Source: Lachnospira eligens (GTDB lineage Bacteria > Bacillota > Clostridia > Lachnospirales > Lachnospiraceae). From it: a DNA stretch of 64,000 bases. The stretch covers positions 310,001 through 374,000 of the forward strand of contig NZ_WKRD01000001.1 of the NCBI RefSeq assembly GCF_009680455.1, given 5' to 3'. This document shows, piece after piece, positions 26,852-36,974 of the stretch; position 1 is the first letter of the stretch; every line of letters begins with the position of its first letter. The notes under the pieces are model-generated. The model worked only from the letters and a program-made list of their open reading frames with translations. It had not been told where the DNA came from and ran no database searches. The position numbers and the translations under genes are program-made.

Positions 26852-28360
26852 TTATGCATTCTCAGGATTCTCTTCATCCTTTGCTTTAAGCAGATTAAGA
26901 TGCATGGTCGTGCCTTCGCCCTCTACACTCTCTGCCCATATCTTTCCTTTGTGGTCCTCAACAATCTTCTTAACAATTGCAAGGCCTATACCACTTCCAC
27001 CATGCTTGCTGTTTCTTGATTCATCAGTTCTATAGAAACGCTCAAATATTCTCTCAACATCTTTAGCTGCAATGCCAATACCGTTATCTGAGAATATTGC
27101 ATGAATGTAGTCGCCTTCATCGTACAGGTCAATCTTAATCTTTCCCTGTCGTCCCTCAGCCATATACTTAACCGAGTTACTTATAATATTATTAACAACC
27201 CTCTTTAGCTGCTCCGGATCAACATTCATATATGCCGGCTCAGTAAGATGGTCATTATATTCCAGTTCAATCTGGCTTGCCTCAAGCTCAGTGCCTATCT
27301 CTTCACAACAGTCTCCAAAATAGTCACTTACATTACATCTGACAAATGTATATGGAACCCTGTTAGTATCAAGCCTTGAATATATAGTAAGCTCATCAAT
27401 CAGCTTGTCCATATCATTAACCTTGTTAGCAATAGTCTGGATATACTTAGCCTGCTTTTCAGGCGTGTTGGCAATTCCGTCACGCAATCCTTCCACATAT
27501 CCTTTAATAGCCGTAAGCGGTGTCTTTAAGTCATGTGAAATATTTCTAATAAGCTCCTTTTCCTCGGCATCAGACTTAATCTTATCCTCCGCACTCTGCT
27601 TAAGTACGACTCTCATCTCCTCAAAATCCCGGCATACATCTCCGATTTCATTATTAGATACCTTTGGCATCTCGAAATCCATATTGCCTTCTTTAATATT
27701 ATCAGTTGCAAGCTTCAGCTTATTAAGTGGCTTAACAATAGAACTATATATCCACAGAGTAAGTCCAAGACTTGTAATAATTAACACCATAATTATAACA
27801 AATATAACCTGCATTATAAATGTCTTAACCTGTGGAAGAATCTGTTTCAATGAAGTAACAATTGACACGCTGTAAAAATTATCTTCTGAATCCTTAAAAT
27901 TAAGCTGTTTTATAAGACTCTGGTACTCTCCACCCTTGTAAGTTCCAACATCAGAAACATTCTCTTCATCAGCAGAATAATCAGGAAGAATCTTTACAAT
28001 TTCGCTGTCTGGTGCTTCTGTTGAATTATATATAATAATTCCATTCCTTCTTACAACAAGACAGGACATCTTATATGACAGCTCTCCTGATAATTCATCA
28101 AGATATTCCTTATTAGTAAACTGCTCCGGCGAAGTATCAACCTCCGTCTTCATATCCTTATATATGCTGTCAGTAATCTTTCCAAAAAGTATTATAGGTG
28201 AATATACGCCAACGAGAATTGCCCCATCATCTACATTATATGTTCTCTCAATGCTTTCCTTCTGTACACAATACAGACCTCCCAGAGCAAGACCACTCAG
28301 TAGCACAGGAAGTATAACCATAATACAGAAAGAAATATACAACTTATTCTTTAGCTTCAT
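26852..28360 (-). CDS. Sensor histidine kinase with HAMP domain
   Basis: A 502-residue membrane kinase. The first membrane segment is at about 8-30, followed by an extracytoplasmic sensor of roughly 135 residues, a second membrane segment near 180-205 and a HAMP linker. The phosphorylated His276 is in NISHDLKTPLTAIKGY. The ATPase domain has NIISNSVKYM, DNGIGI and GGSGIGLAIVK. It is first in a two-gene operon with the OmpR-type regulator. The sensor domain is not a family I can name. Confidence 0.94.
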   Translation of the reverse strand: MKLKNKLYISFCIMVILPVLLSGLALGGLYCVQKESIERTYNVDDGAILVGVYSPIILFGKITDSIYKDMKTEVDTSPEQFTNKEYLDELSGELSYKMSCLVVRRNGIIIYNSTEAPDSEIVKILPDYSADEENVSDVGTYKGGEYQSLIKQLNFKDSEDNFYSVSIVTSLKQILPQVKTFIMQVIFVIIMVLIITSLGLTLWIYSSIVKPLNKLKLATDNIKEGNMDFEMPKVSNNEIGDVCRDFEEMRVVLKQSAEDKIKSDAEEKELIRNISHDLKTPLTAIKGYVEGLRDGIANTPEKQAKYIQTIANKVNDMDKLIDELTIYSRLDTNRVPYTFVRCNVSDYFGDCCEEIGTELEASQIELEYNDHLTEPAYMNVDPEQLKRVVNNIISNSVKYMAEGRQGKIKIDLYDEGDYIHAIFSDNGIGIAAKDVERIFERFYRTDESRNSKHGGSGIGLAIVKKIVEDHKGKIWAESVEGEGTTMHLNLLKAKDEENPENA

Positions 28361-28450
28361 AATTAACCCCTTTTCCTCTCAATACTACCATATACATGGA
28401 TATTTGCAACATTACAAATGTATTAATTTTATTAAATATAAATTAAAACA

Positions 28451-28475
28451 GCTGTAACGGAATATCCGCTACAGC
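28451..28475 (-). terminator. Terminator of murA
   Basis: GCTGTA-CGGA pairs with TCCG-TACAGC around a 3-base loop, with one internal mismatch, and is followed by TGTTTT on the minus strand. Confidence 0.8.
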
Positions 28476-28481
28476 CTGCAA

Positions 28482-29777
28482 TTAACCTATCTTGAGCCTG
28501 AACTTCTGAAGTTCTCTCTCTGAATCAACTCTTTTAATAATTCCACCAAGGTTAGTAATCTTTCCTTCAAAATCCTCATAACCTCTCTGGATATACTCAA
28601 TATCATCAATCTCTGATATTCCATCTGCTGCGAGCGCAGCAATAACAAGTGCCGCACCAGCTCTTAAATCCGGAGCATTAAGCTGCACACCACAAAAACT
28701 TTTAACACCTTCAATATAGGCTGTGTTACCCTCAACCTTAATCTTGGCACCCATTCTTCCAAGCTCATCTACATATTTGAATCTGTTCTCAAATATGCTC
28801 TCAGTTACCATACTTGAACCTTCAGCAAGTGCAAGTACAACTGAAATCTGTGGCTGCATATCCGTTGGAAATCCAGGATATGGCAAAGTCTTAACATTAG
28901 TACTCCTAAGTGTACAGCCCTCTGCTATAACTCTTAAGCTGTCATCACCTTCCTCAATCCTGCATCCCATCTCAATTAACTTTGCAGATATTGATTCCAT
29001 ATGCTTAGGAATAATATCCTGAATAACAACATCACCATGTGTAGCTGCTGCTGCCATCATAAATGTTCCAGCCTCGATCTGATCCGGAATAATAGAATAA
29101 GTACATCCGTGAAGTCTCTTAACGCCTTTGATACGGATTACATCAGTTCCTGCACCTTTAATGTTAGCCCCCATAGAATTAAGGAAATTCGCTACATCAA
29201 CTATATGCGGTTCCTTAGCCGCATTTTCCAGAATAGTGTCTCCCTCTGCCATACATGAAGCCATCATAAGGTTAATTGTTGCACCAACTGTTACAACATC
29301 AAAATAAACATGAGCTCCTGTAAGCTTCTCTGCCTTTGCATGTACAACTCCACAATCTATATCAACATCCGCACCAAGTGCCTTAAAGCCCTTGATATGC
29401 TGGTCAATTGGACGGCTTCCGATATTGCATCCTCCTGGGAGTGCAACATGAGCCTCATTGTACTTACCAAGTAAAGCACCTAACAGATAGTAAGATGCTC
29501 TTATTTTTCTTATATAATCATATTCTACATTGGTATCACAGATTGAACCACCATTTATCTGAACGGAATTGTTATAAACATACTTAACCTTAGCACCAAT
29601 TCCTTCTATAGCCTGAAGTAAAACTCTTGTGTCTCTAACATTAGGTACATTTTCAATTGTTACAGTATCATCTGTCATAATTGCTGCTGCAAGAATACCT
29701 AAAGCTGCATTCTTCGCACCACCAATGGAAACTTTTCCTCTGAGTGGCACTCCACCCTTGACAACATATTGTTCCAT
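28482..29777 (-). CDS. murA: UDP-N-acetylglucosamine 1-carboxyvinyltransferase
   Basis: A 431-residue MurA, which transfers enolpyruvate from PEP to UDP-GlcNAc, the first committed step of peptidoglycan synthesis. Lys22-Asn23 (GGAKNAAL) and Cys117 (LPGGCNIGSRP), the fosfomycin target, are both present. RAGAALVIAALAA near the end is typical. It is a single-gene unit with its own terminator. Confidence 0.96.
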   Translation of the reverse strand: MEQYVVKGGVPLRGKVSIGGAKNAALGILAAAIMTDDTVTIENVPNVRDTRVLLQAIEGIGAKVKYVYNNSVQINGGSICDTNVEYDYIRKIRASYYLLGALLGKYNEAHVALPGGCNIGSRPIDQHIKGFKALGADVDIDCGVVHAKAEKLTGAHVYFDVVTVGATINLMMASCMAEGDTILENAAKEPHIVDVANFLNSMGANIKGAGTDVIRIKGVKRLHGCTYSIIPDQIEAGTFMMAAAATHGDVVIQDIIPKHMESISAKLIEMGCRIEEGDDSLRVIAEGCTLRSTNVKTLPYPGFPTDMQPQISVVLALAEGSSMVTESIFENRFKYVDELGRMGAKIKVEGNTAYIEGVKSFCGVQLNAPDLRAGAALVIAALAADGISEIDDIEYIQRGYEDFEGKITNLGGIIKRVDSERELQKFRLKIG

Positions 29778-29929
29778 ATAGCACCTCTAAACATAATAGT
29801 CACATCTTATAAAGTATATCACAGAACTTCGATTTGTAAAGATTTTCCCTGAAAATACATTTATAAAAATATGGCAATTTCACCCTTATTTTATTATATG
29901 CATTTAAAATACATTTATTTACATAATAA

Positions 29930-29953
29930 AGGCTGTCCTTAACAGGGCAGCCT
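29930..29953 (-). terminator. Terminator of the LysM-G5-M23 gene
   Basis: AGGCTG-CC and GG-CAGCCT form the stem around TTAACA, followed on the minus strand by TTTATTATG. Confidence 0.7.
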
Positions 29954-29965
29954 ATTCAATACTTA

Positions 29966-31498
29966 TTAATTCTTATTAACGTAATTGAGCGGATTCACTA
30001 CAGTTCCTCCAACCCATATTTCAAAATGAAGATGTGGGCCTGTACTATAGCCTGTATTACCTGATGCTGCAATAGCCTGTCCCTGAGAAACACTCTGACC
30101 AACGCTTACTTTCACTGAACTTAAGTGACCATATCTTGTCATAGTGCCATTACTATGTGTAATATCAACACAATATCCGTAATCGCCATACCATCCGGCT
30201 CTGGTAACCGTTCCTGCAGCGGCGGCTGTAACTGTTGTACCCTGCGTAACATACCAGTCAACACCCTTGTGGAAACTTCCCCATCTGTAACCAAATTCGG
30301 ATGATAAGGTTCCTCCTGATATTGGTCTTAAATATGTTGGAGGTGTTAGCGTTCCGACTGCAATAGTCTTCGGAACGGATTCTTTAATAATAGTCTCCTT
30401 AACATATGTTCTGCCTGTTTCGTTACCATTAGTGTAGGTAACTTCTGCTATAACAGATCTGTGACCAACGGTTCCTTCAGAAATAACTGTATTAGTTCCT
30501 CTGTAATTAGTGTTGTCATCCTCATAATCAGGCTCTGCTTCATAATCTTCTTCATAAGTCATCTGATAAGTTGTAAGAACAGATATCTCTGATTTAGGAA
30601 CTGTAACAACAATTGAATCCCCCGGTGCAATTACACTGTCCTCTGTAAGATTAGAATTAAGCTCAAGAAGCTGTGACATTGTAAGTCCATTATTCTGTGC
30701 AATAACCGATAATGTATCACCAGCTTCAACTGTATATACTGTCTTTTCTTCGTGTTCTTTAGTAATGCTCTCATAAGCGTCATTTACTGATGTTACAGTT
30801 GCATTATCCGTAGGAACTTCCACAACAACTACATCAACATCAAATCCAATTCCAGTAAGACCATCTCCATTAGCTACTGTCTCTCCGTCCTGTGAAATTG
30901 CTGTACCACTAATTGCAGAGGATACAATCTCTGCTGCTGTAGTTTCCGTAGCCTTTTCATTCACACTTATTCCATAAGTACCTGTCGCTGCATCAACCGT
31001 ATCAAGTGATACTGTAAAAGCATTATTAGGATCATATTTGGCAATAAGCTTCTCAAATAAAGAAACAACTGCATCCTTTGATTCCAATGTTACAACAAAA
31101 TCACCAAGTCTTACTGTATAATTCATATGGAAATCAACATCCATAACATTATCAAACATATAACTATATATTGCACCAGACAACTCATCCACACTCATTC
31201 TCTGTGCAACTGCTTTATTCTCTTTGGCAATCTCTATATCAGGATCCATATACACAATTTCTTCATACTGTGCACTAAGTTCCTGCCTTGCTGATGCCAG
31301 TGCAACAATAACTTCCTGTTCTGTGTTAGCTGCTCCGACCTTTATTCCATTAATTGTAATACTGTAATAATTAGCTTCCGTTTTTAATAATTTCTTTGAT
31401 AAAAATGGAATAGCAATAATACATACAAAACAGGCAACCGTCATTGTCTTAATGAGTGTTATTCTCATTCGTCTGCCATATCTTGACAAGCGTTCCAT
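29966..31498 (-). CDS. Cell-wall M23 endopeptidase with LysM and G5 domains
   Basis: A 510-residue exported protein. One membrane segment/signal anchor lies at about residues 17-37. A long extracytoplasmic region follows, then a LysM domain (YTVEAGDTLSVIAQNNGLTM), a G5 domain (TNTVISEGTVGHRSV to KTIAVGT) and a C-terminal M23 domain. The metal ligands are visible as HKGVDW and HLHFE, so it should be an active peptidoglycan endopeptidase. The start is ATG 31496-31498, five bases after GGAGG. It stands alone downstream of a long A/T-rich leader. Confidence 0.92.
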   Translation of the reverse strand: MERLSRYGRRMRITLIKTMTVACFVCIIAIPFLSKKLLKTEANYYSITINGIKVGAANTEQEVIVALASARQELSAQYEEIVYMDPDIEIAKENKAVAQRMSVDELSGAIYSYMFDNVMDVDFHMNYTVRLGDFVVTLESKDAVVSLFEKLIAKYDPNNAFTVSLDTVDAATGTYGISVNEKATETTAAEIVSSAISGTAISQDGETVANGDGLTGIGFDVDVVVVEVPTDNATVTSVNDAYESITKEHEEKTVYTVEAGDTLSVIAQNNGLTMSQLLELNSNLTEDSVIAPGDSIVVTVPKSEISVLTTYQMTYEEDYEAEPDYEDDNTNYRGTNTVISEGTVGHRSVIAEVTYTNGNETGRTYVKETIIKESVPKTIAVGTLTPPTYLRPISGGTLSSEFGYRWGSFHKGVDWYVTQGTTVTAAAAGTVTRAGWYGDYGYCVDITHSNGTMTRYGHLSSVKVSVGQSVSQGQAIAASGNTGYSTGPHLHFEIWVGGTVVNPLNYVNKN

Positions 31499-31601
31499 AA
31501 TGTCCTCCAAATATTATATTAATATATAGTCATCTTCTTGTAATATCTTTGTAACAATTTCGTAACATTTATACTAACATATGATATTTGGTTTGTAAAC
31601 C

Positions 31602-32225
31602 CTATTTTTTCTTTCTGGAAGATTTTGTCTTAGACGGCTTCTGCACAGAATATCCGAACTTACCTATGAAATCACCAAGTCCATAATATCTTCCATGCGA
31701 ATATGCGATAAGGTCTGCGTCTGACAAATGCAGTGTTCCCTTCTCGTCTAACAGGCTTTCATCTACATTTACAGCCATAACCTCTGCTATAAACATATCG
31801 TGGCTTCCAAGCTCTAACACCTGCTTTACCTTGCATTCGATATTGACAGGGCTTTCTGCAATTGCCGGAGCTTCAATCTTAACTGACGGCGCTGCTGTAA
31901 GATGCATATCTGCAAATTTGTCAACGTCCCTGCCCGATTTTACTCCACAATAATCAGTGGCTCTTGTAAGCTTTCTTGTTGTAAGATTAATAACGAATTC
32001 CCCTGTTTCCTTAATAATGTCATGGCTGTAGCGTTCTTTTCTTACTGATATTGAAACCATCGCCGGATCAGAGCATACAGTTCCTGCCCATGCAACCGTG
32101 ATAATATTAGGCTTCTCCCCTTTTCTTGCGCAGCTTACCATAACAGCAGGCACAGGATAGAGCATATTGCCAGCCCTCCATGTCTGCTTCTTAGCTTTCT
32201 CGTTCTTCTTTATCTTCTCACTCAT
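31602..32225 (-). CDS. Flavin reductase-like FMN-binding protein
   Basis: A 207-residue split-barrel flavoprotein. AGNMLYPVPAVMVSC, ITVAWAGTVCSDPAMVSISV and EFVINLTTRKL match the flavin-reductase family (FlaR-like). It probably reduces flavin or an unknown substrate with NAD(P)H. The Lys-rich tails at both ends are extra. It overlaps the Nudix gene by ATGA, third in a tightly coupled HD-Nudix-flavin reductase operon. Confidence 0.88.
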   Translation of the reverse strand: MSEKIKKNEKAKKQTWRAGNMLYPVPAVMVSCARKGEKPNIITVAWAGTVCSDPAMVSISVRKERYSHDIIKETGEFVINLTTRKLTRATDYCGVKSGRDVDKFADMHLTAAPSVKIEAPAIAESPVNIECKVKQVLELGSHDMFIAEVMAVNVDESLLDEKGTLHLSDADLIAYSHGRYYGLGDFIGKFGYSVQKPSKTKSSRKKK

Positions 32226-32914
32226 GCGTTAAGTGCCTCCTTAACATGATGGTATCCTTCCAGTATAATAGCCGCATGATCTGCTGCCAGCCCATCGCCG
32301 TTAACAACCTTATATGTGCGGTCCTTAAGGATACCTTTTCTATAGGTAACTTCCACTCTTGCACAGATATTAATATTCTTATCTGCATTGGACAGCCTGC
32401 ACAGCCATTCTTCCTTAACAAGTGACTTATCCTCTGTCTTATTAACCAGTTCATCTGATATATCAAACCATCCGGCCTCTCTTGCATCATCACCAGCCTG
32501 AGCCTTCTGGCTGCCTTCATCTATCAATGCAACAAATGCTGTTGTAATAATCCTTGTTCTTGGGTCACGGTCATAATCGCCATATGATTTAAGCTGTTCT
32601 GCTTCAATATCATGCAGACCAGTTTCCTCCTGAAGTTCTCTTAAAGCCGCATCATAAAGATTCTCTTTAAACTCAACAAAGCCTCCCGGACACGCCCACA
32701 ATCCAATACATGGATGATTTCCTCTTTTTATAAGAAGAATCCTCTTAACCTGTGAATCTTCCTTTGTAAATACAAGCGTATCCACAGTGTTGCATGGATT
32801 CTGATATTTATCAGGGTCGTATTTGTCAAGGAAAACAGCCAGACTATCACCAGCTTTATTAAGTTCTCCCGTTCCCACAAAACATTTATTCTGCTCTTCA
32901 CTTAAATATTTCAT
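32222..32914 (-). CDS. Nudix hydrolase
   Basis: A 230-residue Nudix protein. The Nudix box is complete: GGFVEFKEN...REL(Q)EETGL gives the G-x5-E-x7-REUXEEXGU pattern. LIKRGNHPCIGLWACPGG before it is usual for enzymes acting on nucleotide sugars or ADP-ribose, but the substrate is not determined. A short N-terminal extension (about 45 residues) precedes the domain. It overlaps both neighbours by four bases. Confidence 0.93.
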   Translation of the reverse strand: MKYLSEEQNKCFVGTGELNKAGDSLAVFLDKYDPDKYQNPCNTVDTLVFTKEDSQVKRILLIKRGNHPCIGLWACPGGFVEFKENLYDAALRELQEETGLHDIEAEQLKSYGDYDRDPRTRIITTAFVALIDEGSQKAQAGDDAREAGWFDISDELVNKTEDKSLVKEEWLCRLSNADKNINICARVEVTYRKGILKDRTYKVVNGDGLAADHAAIILEGYHHVKEALNA

Positions 32915-33558
32915 CGTTTCTCTCCCTTACCTGCACCAAACCATTTAATTCTTGTATCCTTTGCTCCACAGAACTTCCTGTGTATGAAATCATCCAGCAC
33001 CTCATTAAAGCTGCAGAATTTATCTACAAGTACAATAACAAATGTTTCTTTATATTTTGGTGGTGTAACTGTCAATGGAAACATATGCTTTGCAATCATG
33101 TCTCCCTCTTTTTCTGTTATATCAAAATACTTTCCTGCATTCTTAAGTGCCTTTGTAGGATGCTCAAAACCATGAAGTCTCTCACCCTTCCCAGGCGAAT
33201 ACTTGTGCCAGTCGTACAGAAACAGGTCATGTAAAAGTCCTGCCTTAGCTCCTGCCTTCTCATCAAGATGTAATTTCTTGCACACAAGATAATTATAATA
33301 AGAAACATGTACGCTGTGCCCGAAAAGGCTTGTACGTCCATGATGCGAATATTTCTTCATACTCTGTATCACATCATCTGAAAACATCTTATTCATCCTG
33401 TTCTTATATTCCCTGCCAGACTCATTCTGCTTAATGTGTCCTAACTTATATCTATTACATATCCTGTCTATCGCATTAGAATATTCATCCTTCTTAATTC
33501 TCACCTTGTATACCGGTCTAATGCTTCTTCCTTTGTAAGAATTAATCTTAACTGACAT
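32911..33558 (-). CDS. HD-domain phosphohydrolase
   Basis: A 215-residue protein with an HD domain. HGRTSLFGHSVHVS supplies the first His, AGLLHDLFLYDWHKY the HD pair, and later HGFEHPTKAL and MIAKHMFPLT further His ligands. The metal-dependent phosphohydrolase substrate is unknown. Start chosen at 33556-33558, with GGAG six bases upstream; an ATG at 33570 with a poorer site would add four residues. First of three coupled genes. Confidence 0.85.
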   Translation of the reverse strand: MSVKINSYKGRSIRPVYKVRIKKDEYSNAIDRICNRYKLGHIKQNESGREYKNRMNKMFSDDVIQSMKKYSHHGRTSLFGHSVHVSYYNYLVCKKLHLDEKAGAKAGLLHDLFLYDWHKYSPGKGERLHGFEHPTKALKNAGKYFDITEKEGDMIAKHMFPLTVTPPKYKETFVIVLVDKFCSFNEVLDDFIHRKFCGAKDTRIKWFGAGKGEKR

Positions 33559-33778
33559 ATATTTCTCCATTCCTGCCTGCCCACACAGGCACGCAAACTT
33601 GTGTATACGAAATTAAAAATACCCGGAAAGAATTATATCATAAATGCCTGTACATTTGCATAAATATAATTATTAATATATTCAACATTTAAGTTGTATG
33701 ATTATAGAAATTGTGCTAAACTATGCACATAATCACTTGCATTTTTATGCAGAAATATGATTCGGAGGAGAATATAAT

Positions 33779-35002
33779 ATGGATGGTAATGTTATAGTTG
33801 GACAGTCAGGAGGACCTACTTCTGTTATCAACTCAAGTCTTGCTGGGGTATATAAGACAGCCATAGACAGAGGAGCTAAGAAAGTTTATGGTATGCTCCA
33901 CGGTATTAAGGGACTTCTTGATGGTCAGTATGTTGACCTTTCAGAGAAGATTAACTCTACAATGGATATCGATTTATTAAAGAGAACACCTTCATCTTAT
34001 CTTGGTTCATGCAGGTACAAGCTCCCTGAGATAAGCGAAGACAGAGAAACATTTGATAAGATTTTCAAGATTCTTGATGATCTTGATATCAAATATTTCT
34101 TCTATATTGGTGGTAACGACTCAATGGATACTATCAAGAAGTTATCTGATTACGCAATCGTTACCGGAAGCGATATTAAATTCATGGGTGTACCTAAGAC
34201 TATTGATAATGACTTAGCTGTTACAGACCACACACCAGGATTTGGTTCTGCTGCCAAGTTTATCGCAGCTACTATGAAGGAAATCATCAGAGATGGTCTT
34301 GTATATGATTATCCTACAGTTACTATTGTAGAGATTATGGGACGTAACGCTGGATGGCTTACAGCCGCTGCTGCTCTTGCAAAGAGTGATGACTGCGAAG
34401 GTGTAGACCTTATCTACCTTCCAGAGAAAGTATTTGATATCGACCATTTCATGGCAAGAGTTAAAGAAATTGCAGCTAAGGGCCGTTCAATGGTTATCGC
34501 TGTTTCAGAAGGTATTAAGGTTGCTGACGGAAGATATGTATTCGAGCTTTCAGAGCATGTAGAGTTCGTAGATGCATTTGGCCACAAGCAGCTTGCTGGT
34601 TCAGCTAAATTCCTTGCTAACAAAATTGGTGCTGAACTTGGCATCAAGACTCGTGCTATCGAGCTTTCAACACTTCAGCGTTGTGCAGCTCATATGACAA
34701 GCCGTACAGATATCACAGAAGCATACAACGTTGGTGGTGCTGCTGTTAAGGCTGCATTTGAAGGCGAGACAGGTAAGGTTGTCGTTCTTAAGAGAGTTTC
34801 TGATGACCCATATATGTGCATCACAGAGACTAACGATGTTCACCAGATTGCTAACATCGAGAAGAAAGTTCCTCTTGAGTGGATTACAGATGATGACTTC
34901 GTAACAGACGACCTCATCCACTACATCAGACCACTTATCCAGGCTGAGCTTTCACCAATCATGGTAGACGGTCTTCCAAGACATCTTAATATTAATTCAT
35001 AA
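33779..35002 (+). CDS. pfp: Pyrophosphate-dependent 6-phosphofructokinase
   Basis: A 407-residue phosphofructokinase. The phosphate-binding start is GQSGGPTSVINSS. GGNDS has Asp114 where ATP enzymes have Gly, and VPKTIDND has Lys140 where ATP enzymes have Gly, the two changes that mark PPi-dependent enzymes; Asp143 is the catalytic base. EIMGRNAGWLTA follows. It catalyses reversible phosphorylation of fructose-6-phosphate with PPi. GGAGG precedes ATG 33779. A diverged paralogue lies at 39310-40539. Confidence 0.93.
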   Translation: MDGNVIVGQSGGPTSVINSSLAGVYKTAIDRGAKKVYGMLHGIKGLLDGQYVDLSEKINSTMDIDLLKRTPSSYLGSCRYKLPEISEDRETFDKIFKILDDLDIKYFFYIGGNDSMDTIKKLSDYAIVTGSDIKFMGVPKTIDNDLAVTDHTPGFGSAAKFIAATMKEIIRDGLVYDYPTVTIVEIMGRNAGWLTAAAALAKSDDCEGVDLIYLPEKVFDIDHFMARVKEIAAKGRSMVIAVSEGIKVADGRYVFELSEHVEFVDAFGHKQLAGSAKFLANKIGAELGIKTRAIELSTLQRCAAHMTSRTDITEAYNVGGAAVKAAFEGETGKVVVLKRVSDDPYMCITETNDVHQIANIEKKVPLEWITDDDFVTDDLIHYIRPLIQAELSPIMVDGLPRHLNINS

Positions 35003-35020
35003 TAATATTATTACATAACA

Positions 35021-35055
35021 AAAAGCAGGTAGGGAATTTCCTCACCTGCTTTTTT
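35021..35055. terminator. Bidirectional terminator between pfp and the ABC exporter
   Basis: AAAAGCAGGT (35021-35030) pairs with ACCTGCTTTT (35044-35053) with T-runs on both strands; the flanking genes converge. Confidence 0.88.
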
Positions 35056-35065
35056 GTTTCTGTCT

Positions 35066-36964
35066 CTACGCTGATATGCTCTTACCAGTATACAACTGAT
35101 AATATCTGCCCTTCTCTTCCATGAGCTGGTCGTGTGTTCCACGCTCGATAATTCTTCCCTGTTCCATAACCATAATACAGTCTGCATTGCGGACTGTAGA
35201 AAGTCTGTGTGCAATAACAAATGATGTTCTTCCTGACATAAGCGCATCCATACCCTTCTGGACAAGTCGCTCTGTTCTTGTATCAATAGATGAAGTAGCT
35301 TCATCAAGAATAAGTACAGGTGGGTCTGCTACCGCTGCTCTTGCAATTGCAAGAAGCTGTCTCTGTCCCTGGCTTAAATTAGCACCTCCGCCATGAAGCA
35401 CAGTGTTATAGCCATCAGGAAGTCTCTTGATGAATCCGTCAGCATTGGCAAGTCTTGCTGCTGCGATGCATTCCTCATCACTCGCCTCAAGTCTTCCGTA
35501 TCTGATATTATCCATGATTGTACCCGTAAATAGGTTAGTATCCTGAAGAACGATACCAAGGCTTCGTCTTAAATCATTTTTCTTAATATTGTTGATGTTA
35601 ATTCCATCATATCTGATCTTACCATCCTGAATATCATAGAACCTGTTGATAAGATTAGTAATTGTAGTTTTTCCTGCTCCGGTACTTCCGACAAATGCAA
35701 TCTTCTGTCCCGGTGTAGCATACATTTTAATATCGTGAAGTACCATTTTGTCCGGATTATAGCCAAAGTCAACTCTGTCAAATGTTACATCACCAGCAAG
35801 TCTTGTGTACTCTGCACTGTTACCATCCTTTGCAGGCTTCTTCCAAGCCCACATCTCAGTATTTTCTTTAGTCTCAATAAGCTCATTGTTCTTGTTGTAT
35901 CTTACATTTACAAGCTCAACGAAACCTTCGTCAACCTCCGGCTTCTCGTCACATAACTCAAATACTCTTCCGGCACCAGCCATCGCCATAACGATACTGC
36001 TCACCTGCTGGCTTATCTGGGTTACAGGCTGTGTAAAGCTCTTGTTAAGACTTAAGAAAGCAACAAGTGTACCAATTGTAAGTCCTGAAAAATCACTCAG
36101 AGCAAGAATACCACCAACTATTGCACATAATACATAGCTGATATTACCTATATTACCATTAACAGGCATTGTGATATTAGCAACCTTGTTAGCGTTATTG
36201 GCACTCTCACGAAGCCTGTTGTTAATCTCCTTAAACTGCTCAATACTCTTATCCTCGTGGCAGAACACCTTGACAACCTTCTGTCCTTCCATCATTTCCT
36301 CGATATAAGCATTAACCTTACCGATATCCTTCTGCTGCTCAACGAAATATTTTCCGGAAAGTGCACTCAGCTTAGAAGTTACATAAAGCATAATAACAAC
36401 CATCACAACCGATACGATTGTAAGCGGAATATCAAGCACAATCATACTTACAAATGTAGATACAAGTGTAATGCATGAATTGATAACCTGAGGTATACTC
36501 TGACTTATAAGCTGTCTTAATGTGTCAATATCGTTAGTATATACTGACATGATATCGCCGTGTGCATGAGTATCAAAATACTTAATAGGAAGTGACTCCA
36601 TATTAGTAAACAGCTCTAATCTCAACTTCTTTAAAGTTCCCTGACCAACATTTACCATAATTCTGTTGTAGCAATATGAACATAATACACCGACCATAAG
36701 AACTGCAGCGAGCTTGATAAGTGCGCCTGCAAGCGGTGCATAATCATGTACTGCTGACTGTGTCAGCGGAATAATATAACTGTCAATAAGCTTCTGGATA
36801 AACAGCGTTGCTATCAGTGTTGTAAGCGCTGAAACAAGAATACACACAAGCACTGCTATACACGAAAACTTGTAATTCTTTAAAATATATCCAAGCAGCC
36901 TCTTCATAAGAGGAAGTGGATTTTCTTTATTCTTTTTATTCTTCATATCAATATTCTTATCCAT
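35066..36964 (-). CDS. ABC exporter half-transporter, catalytically competent subunit
   Basis: A 632-residue MdlB-like half-transporter: six membrane helices in the first ~320 residues, then an ATPase domain with Walker A GSTGAGKTT, signature LSQGQRQ and Walker B LILDEATSSID with the catalytic Glu. An insert of about 40 residues (VRYNKNNELIETKENTE and following) precedes the ATPase, as in heterodimeric exporters. Start ATG 36962-36964 follows GGAGG; in-frame codons further upstream lie inside the preceding gene. It pairs with the next gene upstream, ten bases away. Substrate unknown, possibly drugs or peptides. Confidence 0.93.
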   Translation of the reverse strand: MDKNIDMKNKKNKENPLPLMKRLLGYILKNYKFSCIAVLVCILVSALTTLIATLFIQKLIDSYIIPLTQSAVHDYAPLAGALIKLAAVLMVGVLCSYCYNRIMVNVGQGTLKKLRLELFTNMESLPIKYFDTHAHGDIMSVYTNDIDTLRQLISQSIPQVINSCITLVSTFVSMIVLDIPLTIVSVVMVVIMLYVTSKLSALSGKYFVEQQKDIGKVNAYIEEMMEGQKVVKVFCHEDKSIEQFKEINNRLRESANNANKVANITMPVNGNIGNISYVLCAIVGGILALSDFSGLTIGTLVAFLSLNKSFTQPVTQISQQVSSIVMAMAGAGRVFELCDEKPEVDEGFVELVNVRYNKNNELIETKENTEMWAWKKPAKDGNSAEYTRLAGDVTFDRVDFGYNPDKMVLHDIKMYATPGQKIAFVGSTGAGKTTITNLINRFYDIQDGKIRYDGININNIKKNDLRRSLGIVLQDTNLFTGTIMDNIRYGRLEASDEECIAAARLANADGFIKRLPDGYNTVLHGGGANLSQGQRQLLAIARAAVADPPVLILDEATSSIDTRTERLVQKGMDALMSGRTSFVIAHRLSTVRNADCIMVMEQGRIIERGTHDQLMEEKGRYYQLYTGKSISA

Positions 36965-36974
36965 ATGCTGCCTC

